Notes: generated from the letters alone by a model not told the origin. A stretch of 64,000 nt of DNA from Dasypus novemcinctus (GCF_030445035.2 NC_080680.1:117330228-117394227); one strand, 5' to 3'. Shown: positions 49,846 to 61,505, counted from the first letter of the stretch. A program made the numbers and translations.

Positions 49846-51580
49846 ATGTAGACACTAAGGAAGAAATGAAAGTGCCTTGCCACTGTACATGCAGGGCAAT
49901 ACCTATTGCAGTGATGAAAGGCAAAACGTTAGAAAGAAAGCTTTACATATTTTTTTAATTATTAATGCATCAATTAATTTTTACTTTATTTTAGTATTTC
50001 TAAATTACTATGTATTCTATTTCTAAACTTTAAACCCATCACTGTATTTTAATTTCTTATTATTGAATTTGACAATATATTAGGATTCATTGTTGAAGAC
50101 ATTTTGGACCATGGGGAGTTCAACTATGATGGAAGAGGAGCTCTAGTTTGGGGTTTTATTGATGGGGGGCACATGGGTGGGGGAGAGTTCTCCAGGGCAT
50201 GTATATAGGGTACATAAAAATGTTCAGATATATGTTAGGTATTTTCATAGTAGTTACAGTTACAAATGACAACTGAAGGAATACTGAGTTCCTAGAAAGG
50301 GGAGCTCTGTCATATTCCACCATGGAACAGCAAGAAACCCCCAAGTGCAAGGGCAAAGACCAGTAAAGAAAGATGCTCCAGTGATGAGCCCTGGATGCTG
50401 AAATGGCAAAGACAAGTGAATTGATATGGCTAAGAGTCTTCCAAAAAGAGTCAGAAGGCCATTGGAGGGGTCGTGCTTATGCACACCTCAGCAGGACCCC
50501 ATAAAAAGCCAAAGTAGATACAATCCTAGGTACTGATTCTCCTGAAGGCTATGGAGATCCACAGGGTATATAGTCATGGCAGATAGATTTGGAGCTCTGT
50601 GCCATGTCAAAGAGCCCTACTTTGTAATTTATGCTCCTGAGAGTGATGGAGATGGACTCAGATTTGACTTTTCTGTGCATGCCTTTTCTGTCACTTTTGG
50701 TGAACCTGTGTTTGGTGCTAGGGATGGTCCATACTCAGGAGATTTGAATCTCTGGACTGCCCATGTGCCAGCTGGGCCCTGAGCCTCAGCAGAGTGGTGA
50801 CTCCTACTTCCTGGTTCATTGTTCTTACCCAGGTCAGCTAACAGGGAGATGAAGATGGTCAAGCACTACACCAGGGAATCAAGAGTGCCTACAACTGTAA
50901 GCAGAGGAATTGCATCCATAACCCATGCGGAATCTAAGCCCCCTCTCGATTTAGAGGTGGAGAGGACATCACCATCCCAGGGTCCACAGAATGGAGGAAT
51001 AAAATATGGACTAGAGTGGACTTACTGACATTTTATTATAATGTGATGAGTAATAGAAGAAATTTTAGCATTGAGGTGGAGAAAGTGGTCACAGTAGTTT
51101 CTGAGAGCAGGGAGTGAGTAGAAAAGATGTGATGTGGGGCATTTTTGGGATTTTGAGTTGTCCTTAATGATATTGCAGGGTCAGATGCTGGACTTTATAT
51201 ATCCTGCCATAACCCACTGAGTGTACTCCGGGAGAGTGTGAACTACAGGGTAAACTATTATCTGTGTAGTGCAGCAGTGCCCCAAAATGTGTTCACCAAG
51301 TGTGATGAGTGTGCCACAATGATGAGGGAGGTTGTTGGTGTGAGAGGAGTGGGGTGGAGGGATGGGGGTATACAGGAACCTCATATTTTTTAATGTAACA
51401 TTTTTTGTGTGATGTATATACTTCAAAAAATACAATTTAAAAAATGATGTGGTGGGGGTGGGGTGTGGGTTATATGGGAACCTCTTACAGTTTTTGTTTT
51501 TTTATGTTTTTAATGTAACATTCCTTGTGATCTGTTAACTTTAATTTAAAAATAAATAAATAAAAAAAAATTTTTTTAAA
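49846..51580 (+). mobile_element. Extra 3' sequence of L1-C: candidate 3' transduction
   Basis: Lies between the first L1-C poly(A) signal and the distal target repeat AAGGTGAGTCTC (51581-51592). 49850-50090 looks like unique AT-rich DNA. 50095-51580 is the 3' UTR of another L1 family ('catggcagatagatttggagctctgtgcc', 'ccatgtgccagctgggccctgagcctcagc'), ending in two tandem terminal modules and an A-rich tail with AATAAA repeats. Either it was carried along by read-through transcription, or it is a later insertion into the L1-C tail. Confidence 0.6.
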
Positions 51581-53050
51581 AAGGTGAGTCTCTTGAAGAT
51601 AGTATATATTGGGTTATGATTTTTAATCATTTGGCAATTTGTTTTCTTTTGACTGGAGAGTATATACCACTTATACTTAAAATCACTACTGATAATGTGA
51701 AACATTCTTCTGCCATTTTTCTATTTAGTCTTTGTAAGTCTTGTACTGTTTGTGTCTCTCAATTCTTCCATTATTGCCTAATTTCATATTTACTTGATTT
51801 TTTGTATTGTACCATACTCAGTCCCTTCTCATTTCTATCTGGATATATTTTTCATTTATTTTCCTTGTGGTTATATTGTGGCTAATATTTCATAACCTAA
51901 ATGTATAACTATCATATTTTACTTGATATCAACTTGACTTCAATAGCATACACATATACTATTCCTATACTCCTCTCTCCCCCCACTTTTTTTGTACTTG
52001 TTATGTATTATATCTTTGTATATTGTATGTTCAAAAACATAGATTTATTATTAATTCTATTAAATTGCTTTGTGGCATGCATAAGGAATAAGAAGTAGAA
52101 TTACATACTAAAAAATACACTACAATAATATTTATGCTTATAATTACCCAAATGGTTACCTTTACCAGAGGTCTTTATTTCTTTGTGCTGCTTTGAACCA
52201 CCATCCTGTGTCCATTTCTTTCAGTCTGAAGAGCTCCTGTTAGCATTGCTTGTATGTCAGGTCTAGAGGTGATGAACATACTCAGCTCTTGTTTCTATGG
52301 GAATGTCTTGATCTCTCTGTCACTTTTTTAAAGAAAGTCCGACTGGTTAGCAATTATTCTTTCAGCACCTTCAAGTATTACAGTTTACTACTTTCTTGCT
52401 TCCATGATTTATGATGAGAAATTTGTACCCAGTCTATTAATAATTGGGACTCTCTTGTACATAACATGTTGCTTTTCTCTTGCACTTTTCAGAAGGCTCT
52501 CCTTGTCCTTTGCATCTGAAAGTTTGATCAATATGTGACAGGCTGTGGTTTTCTTCAAATTTATTGGAGTTCTCTGGGTTTCTTTGATGTGTATATTCAC
52601 ATCTTTTGCTAAGTTTGGGAAGTTTTCTGTAATTATTTCTTGGAATATTTCTTTTGCCCCTTTCTCTCTTCCTTCTCCTTCTTGTTTCCCATAATGTAGG
52701 CATGATTGATGATGCCCTACGATTCTCTTGGGCTATTTTTGCTTTTTCTATTTTCTTTCTGCTGCTCAGTCTGACTCATTTCAGTTGTATTGTCTTCAAG
52801 TTCACCAATTCTTTCCTTGTATTTTCCATCCTCTCCTTGCAGATACTGAGAATCATTTTTTAAAGTCTTTATTTAGTGTGTTTACAGTTCAGTCTTCTTC
52901 ACTGATATTTTCTGTATTTTTACTCTGTTCCTTTGAATGGGCCAATTCCTGTTTCTGTTTGTCTTGTACACTGTACATTTTAGTATTTTAAAATGTCAAC
53001 TTTTGGATTATACCCTGAGATGTCTATTAAGTTTCTAATCAGCTAATGAT
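51581..53050 (-). pseudogene. Outer old L1, segment 4 (ORF2 N-terminus and ORF1)
   Basis: Resumes 'ggtgagtctcttgaagatagtatatattgggtt' from 41924. About 52350-52870 reads on the minus strand as a decayed ORF1 (HILIKLSDAKDKESLLKSAREKQHVMYK in a 52409-52600 frame). 51800-52160 is AT-rich with no identifiable motif. Confidence 0.75.
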
Positions 53051-53410
53051 ATGACATATATTTTCTTGAGTGTCAGAAGCTAAGAAAACTAAGCAAACCT
53101 AAGCAAAAACATCTTTTATCATCTTTGAAAGTTGGCTTTGCATTGCGTAATGCTCTCCATCAGAGTTCAGCCCTCCTAACAGGATGATCCGCCCAAAGTG
53201 AATGAAAAGTATGGGAACCTCCTTGTTTTTCTGGGCCTGTGTCTTGTCCTGGGCTTGTGTTTGCCAGTGGTCTTAGGAGTTTCCCTGTTTACAGGACTTT
53301 AATGTCCTCTCTACTTCCTAGGAGACAGACTTTCTCTCTCTCAGAGTGTTCCACTGAAGGACTAAAGCAGGTAGGCTTTTGCTTGAAACCACCCACCTTG
53401 TTTCTTTCTT

Positions 53411-53501
53411 TTTCTTTTAAGGTACCAGGGATGAGGGATTGGATCTGGGACCTTGTATGCAAAATAGGGCAGTGCTCAACCATGGAGCACATCAGCTCCC
53501 C
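53411..53501 (-). mobile_element. Short tRNA-derived SINE
   Basis: 'aaggtaccaggg...ggatctgggaccttgtatgc...ctcaaccatggagcacatcagctccc': reverse of a tRNA-like head, diverged. Confidence 0.75.
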
Positions 53502-53590
53502 TGAGTTGGCTCCCTAGTCTGTTTGCTCATTGTCTGCTCATTGTTTTTTTGCTCATTGTTTGCTTGTTGTTTTTTGCTCTGTCTATTTTG

Positions 53591-53678
53591 CTTTTTCTTT
53601 GGGAGACACTGGGAACCCAACATGGGACTTCCAACCTGGGAGGTGGATGCTCAACTGCCTAAGCCACTTCTGCTCCCT
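53591..53678 (-). mobile_element. Short tRNA-derived SINE
   Basis: 'gggagacactgggaacccaacatgggacttccaacctgggaggtggatgctcaactgcctaagcc' layout, same family and orientation as its neighbours. Confidence 0.75.
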
Positions 53679-53737
53679 GCTTGTTCTGTTTTTCCTCATC
53701 GTTTGCTTGTTGTCTGATTATTGTTTTTGCTTGTTTT

Positions 53738-53820
53738 TTTTAGGAGGCATTGGGAACCAAACCCAGGATGTCCCATATGAGAGGTGGGCATTCAACTGCT
53801 TGAGCCACATCTGCTCCCTC
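53738..53820 (-). mobile_element. Short tRNA-derived SINE
   Basis: 'aggaggcattgggaacc...gaggtgggcattcaactgcttgagccacatctgctccc' after a T-run. Third in the cluster. Confidence 0.75.
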
Positions 53821-54202
53821 AATTGCTTCTTATACTATTTTCTTTGACTCAAGCTGCTTTTGTCTGGATGGCAAATTCTAGTAGGAGAGGCATGCAGGAG
53901 TTTCCCAAGTCAGTCTTCCCCAGCTGGAATAAGGCCAGGGACCCACAAATGGAGCACTGGCCTACTCCATCTACTCTAGGGAGAGGATGAGGGAGGGGCC
54001 AGGAAGGCTGCCAGTGGGTTCTTCCATAGCTCCCTAAGTTCTACTTTCTTGACTTAGCACTGGCCCAACAAATGCAGCCCTTCAATTGTCCTCTACATCT
54101 CTGAAGAAGCATACTGTCCTTAAGTGCCTTTGTCTGGGGCAGTTTGGAATGATGGCCATCTGCAGAGCCAGGCCCCCAGCCAACCAAAGTAGCTCATCAA
54201 AA

Positions 54203-54306
54203 GGGAGTGGATGTGACTCAAGCAATTGAGCTCCTGTTGCCCACATGGAATGTCTCAGGTTGGTCCCCAGTGCCTCCTAAAAAAAAAAAGCAAACAAAAA
54301 AAATAA
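54203..54306 (+). mobile_element. Short tRNA-derived SINE
   Basis: 'gggagtggatgtgactcaagcaattgagctcc...caggttggtccccagtgcctcc' then an A-rich tail. Directly followed by a second copy. Confidence 0.82.
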
Positions 54307-54413
54307 GGAGCTGGTGTTGTTCAGTGGTTGCATGATGGTGTCTCACATACAAGGTCCTGAGTTCAATCCCCAGCTTTGGTACCTAAAAAAGAAAAAAAAA
54401 AAAAAAAAAGCAA
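54307..54413 (+). mobile_element. Short tRNA-derived SINE
   Basis: 'ggagctggtgttgttcagtggttgcatg...gagttcaatccccagctttggtacc' plus an (A)n tail at 54384-54411. Head-to-tail with the preceding SINE. Confidence 0.85.
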
Positions 54414-54760
54414 TGATTGGCTGCATCTCCTATCTTCCTGGAAGTGACTTTTTATGTCCTTCTCTGGTACCAGCAAGCTGTGCTCAGGGCTGGACCTCAC
54501 TGCTGTGTGCTGCAAGAGGGGGGGATTGGTGACAGTAACTGCTGAGTAGAGAGTAGAGATAGCAATTTACTGGTATTTACTACAATTTATCATCCTCTTT
54601 CTTCCATTTTTTCCTGGTTGCTATACAGTATTCTCCTGGTCTCTGGAGTTTCAAAAGAATTAATTCAGACAGTTTCTGCCTGTTTAATGGTTGTTTTGGT
54701 GGAAGGACAGAGTCCTAGAGCTTCTATTCTGCCATCTTTCTACCTGGATCATCTTAATAA

Positions 54761-55335
54761 GCTTTACCAGTCACGAGAAAGAAAAGAAAACCACTCTCCA
54801 TTTCATTTTTTTCTTAAGAGACGATAGTGTCAAATGGGAGCTGGACAACAAATAGCATGTTTATGGTTGGGACTGCTGGAGAGAATGTCTGCAAATCAGT
54901 TAATATTACAGACACCAGAGCAGGGCGAGTACAGATTGCTCTTGGCATATGGTAGACATCAGCTCAATAAAATACTCAGACTGGCAGATGTACATGTTTC
55001 AATGTGCTAGTGAAAATATTAGTTTTAAGTTTTAGAAAGTCCTGAGGCTTTGGAAGTTTTGGTTCTAAAAATTATTTGATCCACAAACAGGAAGCATTTC
55101 ATTGGGTATCTGCTCAAGCACTTTTTATATAGCTGAGATGTGCTCAAACTCTGCTACTAAAGGAAACGCAGTGAGGAAAGAATGAGGAAAAGAACAGGAT
55201 TTAAAATCCCTGTAATTATACTTCAAACTAGGCACTCACTTGAAATGAAGACACACTATAGGAAGGTCTAAAGGCAGAAGACATGTCACATGAAAGATTT
55301 AAAATAGATAAAAAATGAAAGTGTAGATAGACATC
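54761..55335. other. Unique DNA, no feature
   Basis: No landmark found. Confidence 0.5.
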
Positions 55336-55350
55336 TAAAGCTACACTTTG

Positions 55351-56263
55351 GATGATGGATACAATTCAGTTGTAGGCACTCTTGGTTCCCTGGTGTGGTG
55401 GTTGATCATCTTCACCTCCCTGTTAGCAGATCTGGGTAAATCCAATGAACCAGAGTGTAGGAGTTGCAACTCTGCTGAGGCTCAGGGCCCAGCTGGCACA
55501 TGGACAGTCCAGAGATTCAAGTCTCTTGATTATACACCAACTGTAGCACCAACCACAGGTTCAGTAAAAGTGACAGAAAAGGCATGTGTAGAAAGGTCAC
55601 ATCTGAGTTCAACTCCATCACACTCAGGAACACAAATTCAGCCTCCTCTTGATATAGAGGTGTAGTGGACATCACCATCCCAGGGTCGACAGGATGGAGA
55701 AATAAAATATGGATTAGAGTGGACTTACTGATATTCTACTACAGAACTATTGTGACTAGTAATGGAAGAAACTGAAGCATTGATGTAGAGAAAGTGGCCT
55801 TGGTAGTTGCTGAGGGCAGGGAGAGGGAAGAAGAGATGTGATATGGGGCATTTTCAGGACTTGAAGTTGTCCTGGGTGGTACTGCAGGGACAGATGCTGG
55901 GCATTATATACCCTGCCATAATCCACTGAATGTATTGGGGGAGAGTGTAAACTGCAATATAAACTATTATCCACATGGTGCAGCAGTGCTCCAAAATGTA
56001 TTCTCCAAATGCAATGAATGTGCCACAGTGATGAAAGAGGTGGTTAGTGTGGGATGAGTGGGGTGTGAGGGGATGTGGGATATATGGGAACCTCTTATAT
56101 TTTTTAATGTAATGTTTTTTTATGATCTATGTATCTTCAAAAAAATATAATTAAAAATGATGGGGGTGGGGGGGTGGGGAGTGGGGCATATGGGAACCTC
56201 TCATGTTTTTTAATGTAATGTTTTGTGTAATCTATTAACTTTTAAAAAAGATAATTAAAAATA
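55351..56263 (+). mobile_element. L1 3' end with 5' inversion
   Basis: 55351-55638 is inverted relative to 55639-56263. The inverted part reads as the reverse complement of 50630-50900 and the remainder is colinear with 50930-51580. Target duplication TAAAGCTAC(A/G)CTTTG at 55336-55350 and 56264-56278 (14/15 match). Ends in two tandem terminal modules, each G-rich block + 'cctct.at.ttttttaatgtaatg' + A-rich. This is the twin-priming form of L1 insertion. Confidence 0.92.
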
Positions 56264-56792
56264 TAAAGCTACGCTTTGATTCTGTGTTCAAAACGGATGA
56301 CAAAATCTTATCAATTCTACAGTCCATGACAAAGACTTTTCTATTATAACTTTTTGTTTAGCAAAATAAAGCTCAAAGAGACACAGTTAGTTCCTTAGAG
56401 TTCTCCTCAAGACAATGCCATACAATTTGAAATAAAGACAAATGAATCAGTTTTATTTTACTCCTTTTGCATAAATTTAAAATGCAAAAGCGTTCCCCTT
56501 TTCTTAGTGGGTGACTGACAGACAAGGAAGAAAGAAAGAAGGGAGAAAGGAAGGCTTGCAAAAGAAAATAAAGGGTGAGAAATAAATTGAGGAAAGAAAT
56601 GAAAGAAAGAACATTTCCATTTACACTAAGTGAAAGGAAGGACTGATCATCAGAGCTCATTTTATTTGTAAAAGAAATTTTATATTTTAGCATATTTAAT
56701 CAGTTAGCTAAAATGATAGTGTTTACAAAAATGAGAAATATTGAAAAGAATTTCACATGAGAACAGAACACTTGTATTCAATCCCCCACTTG

Positions 56793-56804
56793 GGATGGAT
56801 AGAT

Positions 56805-56860
<56 letters not shown>

Positions 56861-56866
56861 GATAGA
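56793..56866. repeat. (GATA)n microsatellite
   Basis: About 17 gata units with one aata variant. Confidence 0.95.
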
Positions 56867-57146
56867 GTCATTTCTAAGTATTGAAGGAGGATTCTGTATG
56901 TGTTATTTCTAAGAAAAGTGTGTGTGTGGTGCATTCACAATAAGTCTAGAGAGAGTATTCTATTCAATCAATAGCAATTTTGAGGCATCCATCCCTGAAA
57001 TCAAATAGCAGATGAAACTGATTGTCAGAAATAACCGCAGTCCAAAAATATGCCCTTGAGATAACAATGTGCAACACTATCAGGATTAAGAACTCATGTA
57101 CCCAGAAAACAATCTATGTGCATAACCTACTGAAAATCTACTACAG
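56867..57146. other. Unique spacer
   Basis: No landmark found. Confidence 0.5.
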
Positions 57147-57155
57147 TGGATTTTC

Positions 57156-57583
57156 TTTTCTTTTTTTATTTTATTTATTTATTTATTTAATTTATTTATT
57201 CATTTATTTCTCTCCCCTTCCCCTCCCCCCCCCCACCCTGGTTGTCTGTTCTCTGTGTCTATTTGCTGCATCTTCTTTGTCTGCTTCTGTTGTTGTCAGT
57301 GGCACAGGAATCTGTGTTTTTTGTTGTTGTTGTTGTGTCGTCTTGTTGTGTCAGATCTCCGTGTGTGCAGCGTCATTCCTGGGCAGGCTGCACTTTCTTT
57401 CGCACTGGGCAGCTTTCCTTACAGGACGCACTTTTTGAGCATGGGCCTCCCCTACGCGGGGACACCCCTGCGTGACAGGGCACTCCTTGTGTGCATCAGC
57501 ACTGCGCATGGGCCAGCTCCACATGGACCTCCCATGTGGTAGACGGAAGCCCTAACCACTGGGCCAACTCCACCACCCAATAA
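57156..57583 (-). mobile_element. DAS-type SINE
   Basis: Tail (attt)n and poly-C on the left, tRNA-like head on the right ('cccatgtggtagacggaagccctaaccactgggccaactcc'). TGGATTTTC duplicated at 57147-57155 and 57584-57592. A short deletion near 57526 removes box B. Confidence 0.9.
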
Positions 57584-57592
57584 TGGATTTTC

Positions 57593-58555
57593 CAGCATTC
57601 TGCAAGAACCCCAAAGCCAGGGATACAGTAATCAAATCTGCACTGTCTGTCAGGAACACAGGAATTATCACTCAGGTTGAGAAAATATATTCTAACAAGC
57701 AAGACTATTGGACTTCTACTGTCATCTCTAAACATGAACAGATCATCAAGAATCCCCAAATATATAAGAAAATCAATAACAATAAATAGCACTAACCTCA
57801 AGGGTAAACAGAAGGAAGCTTTGAAATAAGTGTAATTAATATCATTAGAGATGAAATTGATGGATAAGAAAATAACAGATTGCTGAGGGAAAAAACAGCA
57901 ATTAGCTTTCTTTTAAAAATTAAAACCATAGCAACCTTACCTTAATGGATAGGATGGTAGAATGGAAAAATTGACAATTAAATTAGAGGGTTGGAGATTG
58001 AGGCAAAGCAATCTCTGTTAGTACATGTATAAAGACAAAATGAAGAAAAACTTAAGGGACAGGGAAATAGTTCCAGGGGTTTTAATAGCCATCTAATAGG
58101 AGAAACAGAGAGAAAAAATAAAAAAAGTTTGTGTGTGTGATAGGGAGTAGGAGGTGGGAGAAGTGGATAATAAAATAAATAGAAGAATGAAATCTTCCAG
58201 AAGTGAAGATTAAAATTTTGTATATGAGTCATTTGAATGCTAAATAGAATAACACTATGGAGTAGTAATTTTAATAAACTAATTCTATAACAATCCTGGT
58301 GAGATTTATTCTGTTAATATTTTAATATCAGTATTTATAAACATATGATATTTTAAAAAGTCGAACCCCACAACTTGATTTACATGTTATTCTGTGCAAA
58401 TTTTACTACTCTCTTCACAAGTAATTCTATTTATCAGTTTGATATGTTTCCTTCCTTAATTTTTCCCATAATTTGAGCTACACATATGGGTGGGCATGTT
58501 CATTTTATTTTAGAAAATTGAACCCATTAAAAATTTCAAAAATACACATTTTACT
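57593..58555. other. Unique AT-rich DNA
   Basis: No landmark found. The small frames are unremarkable. Confidence 0.5.
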
Positions 58556-59141
58556 AGACATAAATCTCAAATGAATAATGCAGATATAAAATGTTCAAAC
58601 TTCACTGTGATCAGGGAAATGCAAACTAAAATAAGAGTTTGAAAAGGGGAAAAAAAGATTTATAATATCTTGTGTTGGCAAGAGTGGGATAATCACGCAT
58701 AGTGGAACACAGCTTTTTGGAAAGGAAACTGGTAATGTCAATTAGAGTGAAATTTAATAGGTTCATCAATAAAAATGCACATACTCTGAGTCAGAATACC
58801 ACAGCAATGAATATATATATATTTACAGTCATTCCATCTATCCCAATAGAAGTACTTTCAAGTGTATATAAAAATGTATATTCACAAGTTTGTTTCAGCA
58901 CTTTTAAAAGCCAAAAGGTAAATTTGGAAAAATATAAATGTCCAGTCAATATATAAAGATTATGTATAATACTGATCCATACTGTGGAATAATATGACTC
59001 CATCACAATAGATGAATTAGGTATTACCCTTAAATGACTTATGAGACATTGTTAAATGACAAAAACAAGTTACAGGGAACAATATTAATACACATATGAT
59101 TTTGTGTGATTTATGTATCTTTAAAAAAAGATAATAAATAA
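58556..59141 (+). mobile_element. Old L1, 3' end
   Basis: 'gtgatcagggaaatgcaaactaaaat...acagcttttt..aaggaaact...aaatgtccagtcaatatataaag...gtggaataatatgactcc...tgatttatgtatctttaaa' follows the ORF2 C-terminus and 3' end of L1, strongly diverged. Ends in an A-rich tail. Confidence 0.7.
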
Positions 59142-59570
59142 AATTGGGCAAGTGGATTTGGCTCAATGGATAGAGCATCCACCTACCACATGGGAGGCCC
59201 AGGGTTCAAACCCTGGGCCTCCTGACCCATGTGGTGAGCTGGTCTATGCACGGTGCTGATGCGCGCAAGGAGTGCTGCGCCACGCAGGGGTGTCCCCCAC
59301 ATAAGGTAGCCCCACACACAAGGAGTGCACCCTTTAAGGAGAGTTGCCCAGTGCAAAAAAAGTGCAGCCTGCCCAGGAATGACGTCGCACTTGCAGAGAG
59401 CTGATGCAGCAAGATGATGCAACAAAAAGAGACACAGATTCCTGGTGCCACTGACAAGAATACAAGTGGCCACAGAAGAACACACAGCAAATGGACAGAG
59501 AGAGCAGATAATGGGGAGGGGACAGGAGAGAAAGAAAATAAGAAATAAATCTTTAAAAAATTAATTAAAT
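59142..59570 (+). mobile_element. DAS-type SINE
   Basis: Intact tRNA-like head ('ggcaagtggatttggctcaatggatagagc', 'agggttcaaaccctgggcc') and full body, inserted in the old L1 A-tail. taaataaaa occurs on both sides (59133-59141, 59571-59579). Confidence 0.92.
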
Positions 59571-59726
59571 TAAATAAAAAACTCAATAGAAAGAAAAAAA
59601 ACTACACATATGAATGTAAATGCACAGAAACATATTTTAAAAATGCGCAACTGACAAAGAACACAGTGGTCACCCCTAGAAAAGGAAGTTGGACTGGGAG
59701 AGTAGAAGGCTGAGGAGAATGTTTGA

Positions 59727-60176
59727 TAACTGTCTTAATTTGCCTGCATTACTGTCACGAATACTACACAATGGGCTGGCTTAAATAACAGGAATTTATT
59801 CACTCATAGTTGTGAGGATAGAAGAAATCCAGAATCTAGCTATTGGTAAGGCTTACTTTCTTCTTGAAAAATATCACCTTTTGGTGCTGGTTGCTGGTGA
59901 TTTTGGGGGGGTTCTTGGCTTTCCCATCACATGCACTGTCCTCTCCTTTCTCTTCTGGACTCCTGATGACTTCCTGCTTCTCCTTGTGGTCTTCTTTTTG
60001 TAAGGCCTCCAGTAATCTAGATAAAGACTCTAGCTCATTCAATTGGACCACATGGTAACTAAAAGTAACCTCTGCAAAATGACCTCTTTATGATGGGTTC
60101 ATGCCCAAAAGGATGTAGATTAAGATTGAGAATTTGTGTTTGTTGGCATACATAATTCAATTTACCACAGTAAGTT
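59727..60176 (-). mobile_element. MaLR-like LTR
   Basis: Plus strand 'tgtcttaatttgcctgcattactgtcacgaatactacacaatggg.tggcttaaataacaggaatttattcac' to 'acataattcaatttaccaca'. In reverse this is a MaLR-type LTR (AATAAA in sense at about 59785-59800). No clear duplication. Confidence 0.65.
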
Positions 60177-60362
60177 AGATTGGAAGACTAGGTAGTAGTT
60201 ATCAGTCCTTCATAAAATTAAAATAGGTGTTTCTCCTGTTTGTCTCTTAACAAAGATGGGCTAATGCCAAAAAAAAAGAAAAGGGAAAGAACTTCTCCTT
60301 CACTGAAAATATAGCAAGTCAATTATTTGCATTCTTCCTACTCTCTTTCTCTCATATCTGTC

Positions 60363-60368
60363 TGTCTA

Positions 60369-60440
<72 letters not shown>

Positions 60441-60442
60441 AT
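60363..60442. repeat. (TCTA)n microsatellite
   Basis: About 18 uninterrupted tetranucleotide units with diverged edges. Confidence 0.95.
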
Positions 60443-60749
60443 CTATTTCATCTATAAATCTACATATATCTATCAATCACGAATCTAGGTATCTATCCAT
60501 ATTTCTAAATTATTCCTCAGTTATTAAAAATTTAGATTAGTATGGGTACTTAATTTATTTGAGCAGTAGTACTCAGATAAGTTTTTATGCCCAAATGCTT
60601 CCTGAGAGGATAATTACATTGATTTTATTACTATGCTATGAATTAGGAAATGTGGGGATGTTTCACAAGATACACACAATTTCCTGTTTCCTCAAATATA
60701 TGCTTTAGATTTACAATTACATATCTTTTCTCAAGTTTTCAAAGCCTGA

Positions 60750-60842
60750 AATACTCTTGAGATTGTCAAAACCCTCTCTCTCTTTAAAGTGTAGCTCAGA
60801 TATTGCTTTTATCATGAAGCCTTCCTTAACTCCTTCAGTGAC
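60750..60842 (+). mobile_element. L2 fragment, left part
   Basis: 'gtagctcagatattgcttttatcatgaagccttccttaactcc' matches the L2 3' region. It appears to continue at 63248 after the LTR composite. Confidence 0.5.
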
Positions 60843-61505
60843 TGTATTAGTCAGCCAAAAGCATGCTGATGCAAAGTACCAGAAATCTGTTGGCTTTTAT
60901 AAGGGGTACTTATCTGGGGTAGAAGCTTATAGTCACAAGGTCATAAAGTATAAGTTACTTTCTTCACCAAAGTCTGTTGCCATGTGTTGGAGCAAGAGGG
61001 CAGATGATGTCTTCAAGGGTTCAGCCTTCCTCTTCCTCTTAAGTCTCTGTGGTCCTAGCTTCTTCCAATCTCAGCTGTAGGCTAACATAAGGCTCATCTT
61101 TCTCCAAGGGGCTTGTTTCTTTCCATGCTCTGCTGTTCTGGTCTCTTCACAGGGTCAGCTGTAGACTATTAGGCTTACCTCTCTTCCTTGGAGCCTGTGC
61201 CATGTGTATGGAACTGTCTCTATTCCTCTGTGTTCTTCTCCTGTGTGTTTACTTCCTGGGGCTCCAGCATCAAAACTCAAACTTTCTCCTCTGTGTCATT
61301 TTTTCTGTGAGTTCCAACCTACCAAGGAGGCAGGGACTCAACATCCTACTGACATGACTGAATCAAAGACTTAACCTTAATTTAATCAAGTAAAAGTGAA
61401 ACCTCTGAATTTAATACAATCTAATATACCCAGAGGAACAGACCAATTTACAAATACAATCCAATGTCTATTTTTCGAATTCATAAACAATTAAAAACTG
61501 TTATA
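60843..61505 (-). mobile_element. MaLR-type LTR (left end of composite)
   Basis: 'tgtattagtcagccaaaagcatgctgatgcaaag...' to '...ttcataaacaattaaaaactgttata'. Same family as 30923 and 37254. Unlike them it has no duplication of its own: GTGAC precedes it but ctctg follows. GTGAC recurs after the ERVL LTR (63243-63247). Confidence 0.88.

Larger units (their letters stand above)
53051..54760 (-). promoter_or_regulatory. Outer old L1, 5' UTR with SINE cluster
   Basis: Upstream of ORF1 on the minus strand. It ends near 54745 with gccatctttc (54731-54740), the reverse of the YY1-like L1 start motif also seen in L1-B. Five short SINEs lie inside it. The 5' end is approximate. Confidence 0.55.

Noticed and set aside
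50629-50862. Open frame on minus strand that recurs at 55348-55665 (AEAQGPAGTW block)
   Set aside because: Similarity is explained by both being copies of the same L1 3' end, one inverted. Antisense to the element, so not a conserved gene.
59165-59225. Possible tRNA gene
   Set aside because: A and B boxes are present, but the sequence continues into the SINE body and tail and shows no full cloverleaf; it is a SINE head.
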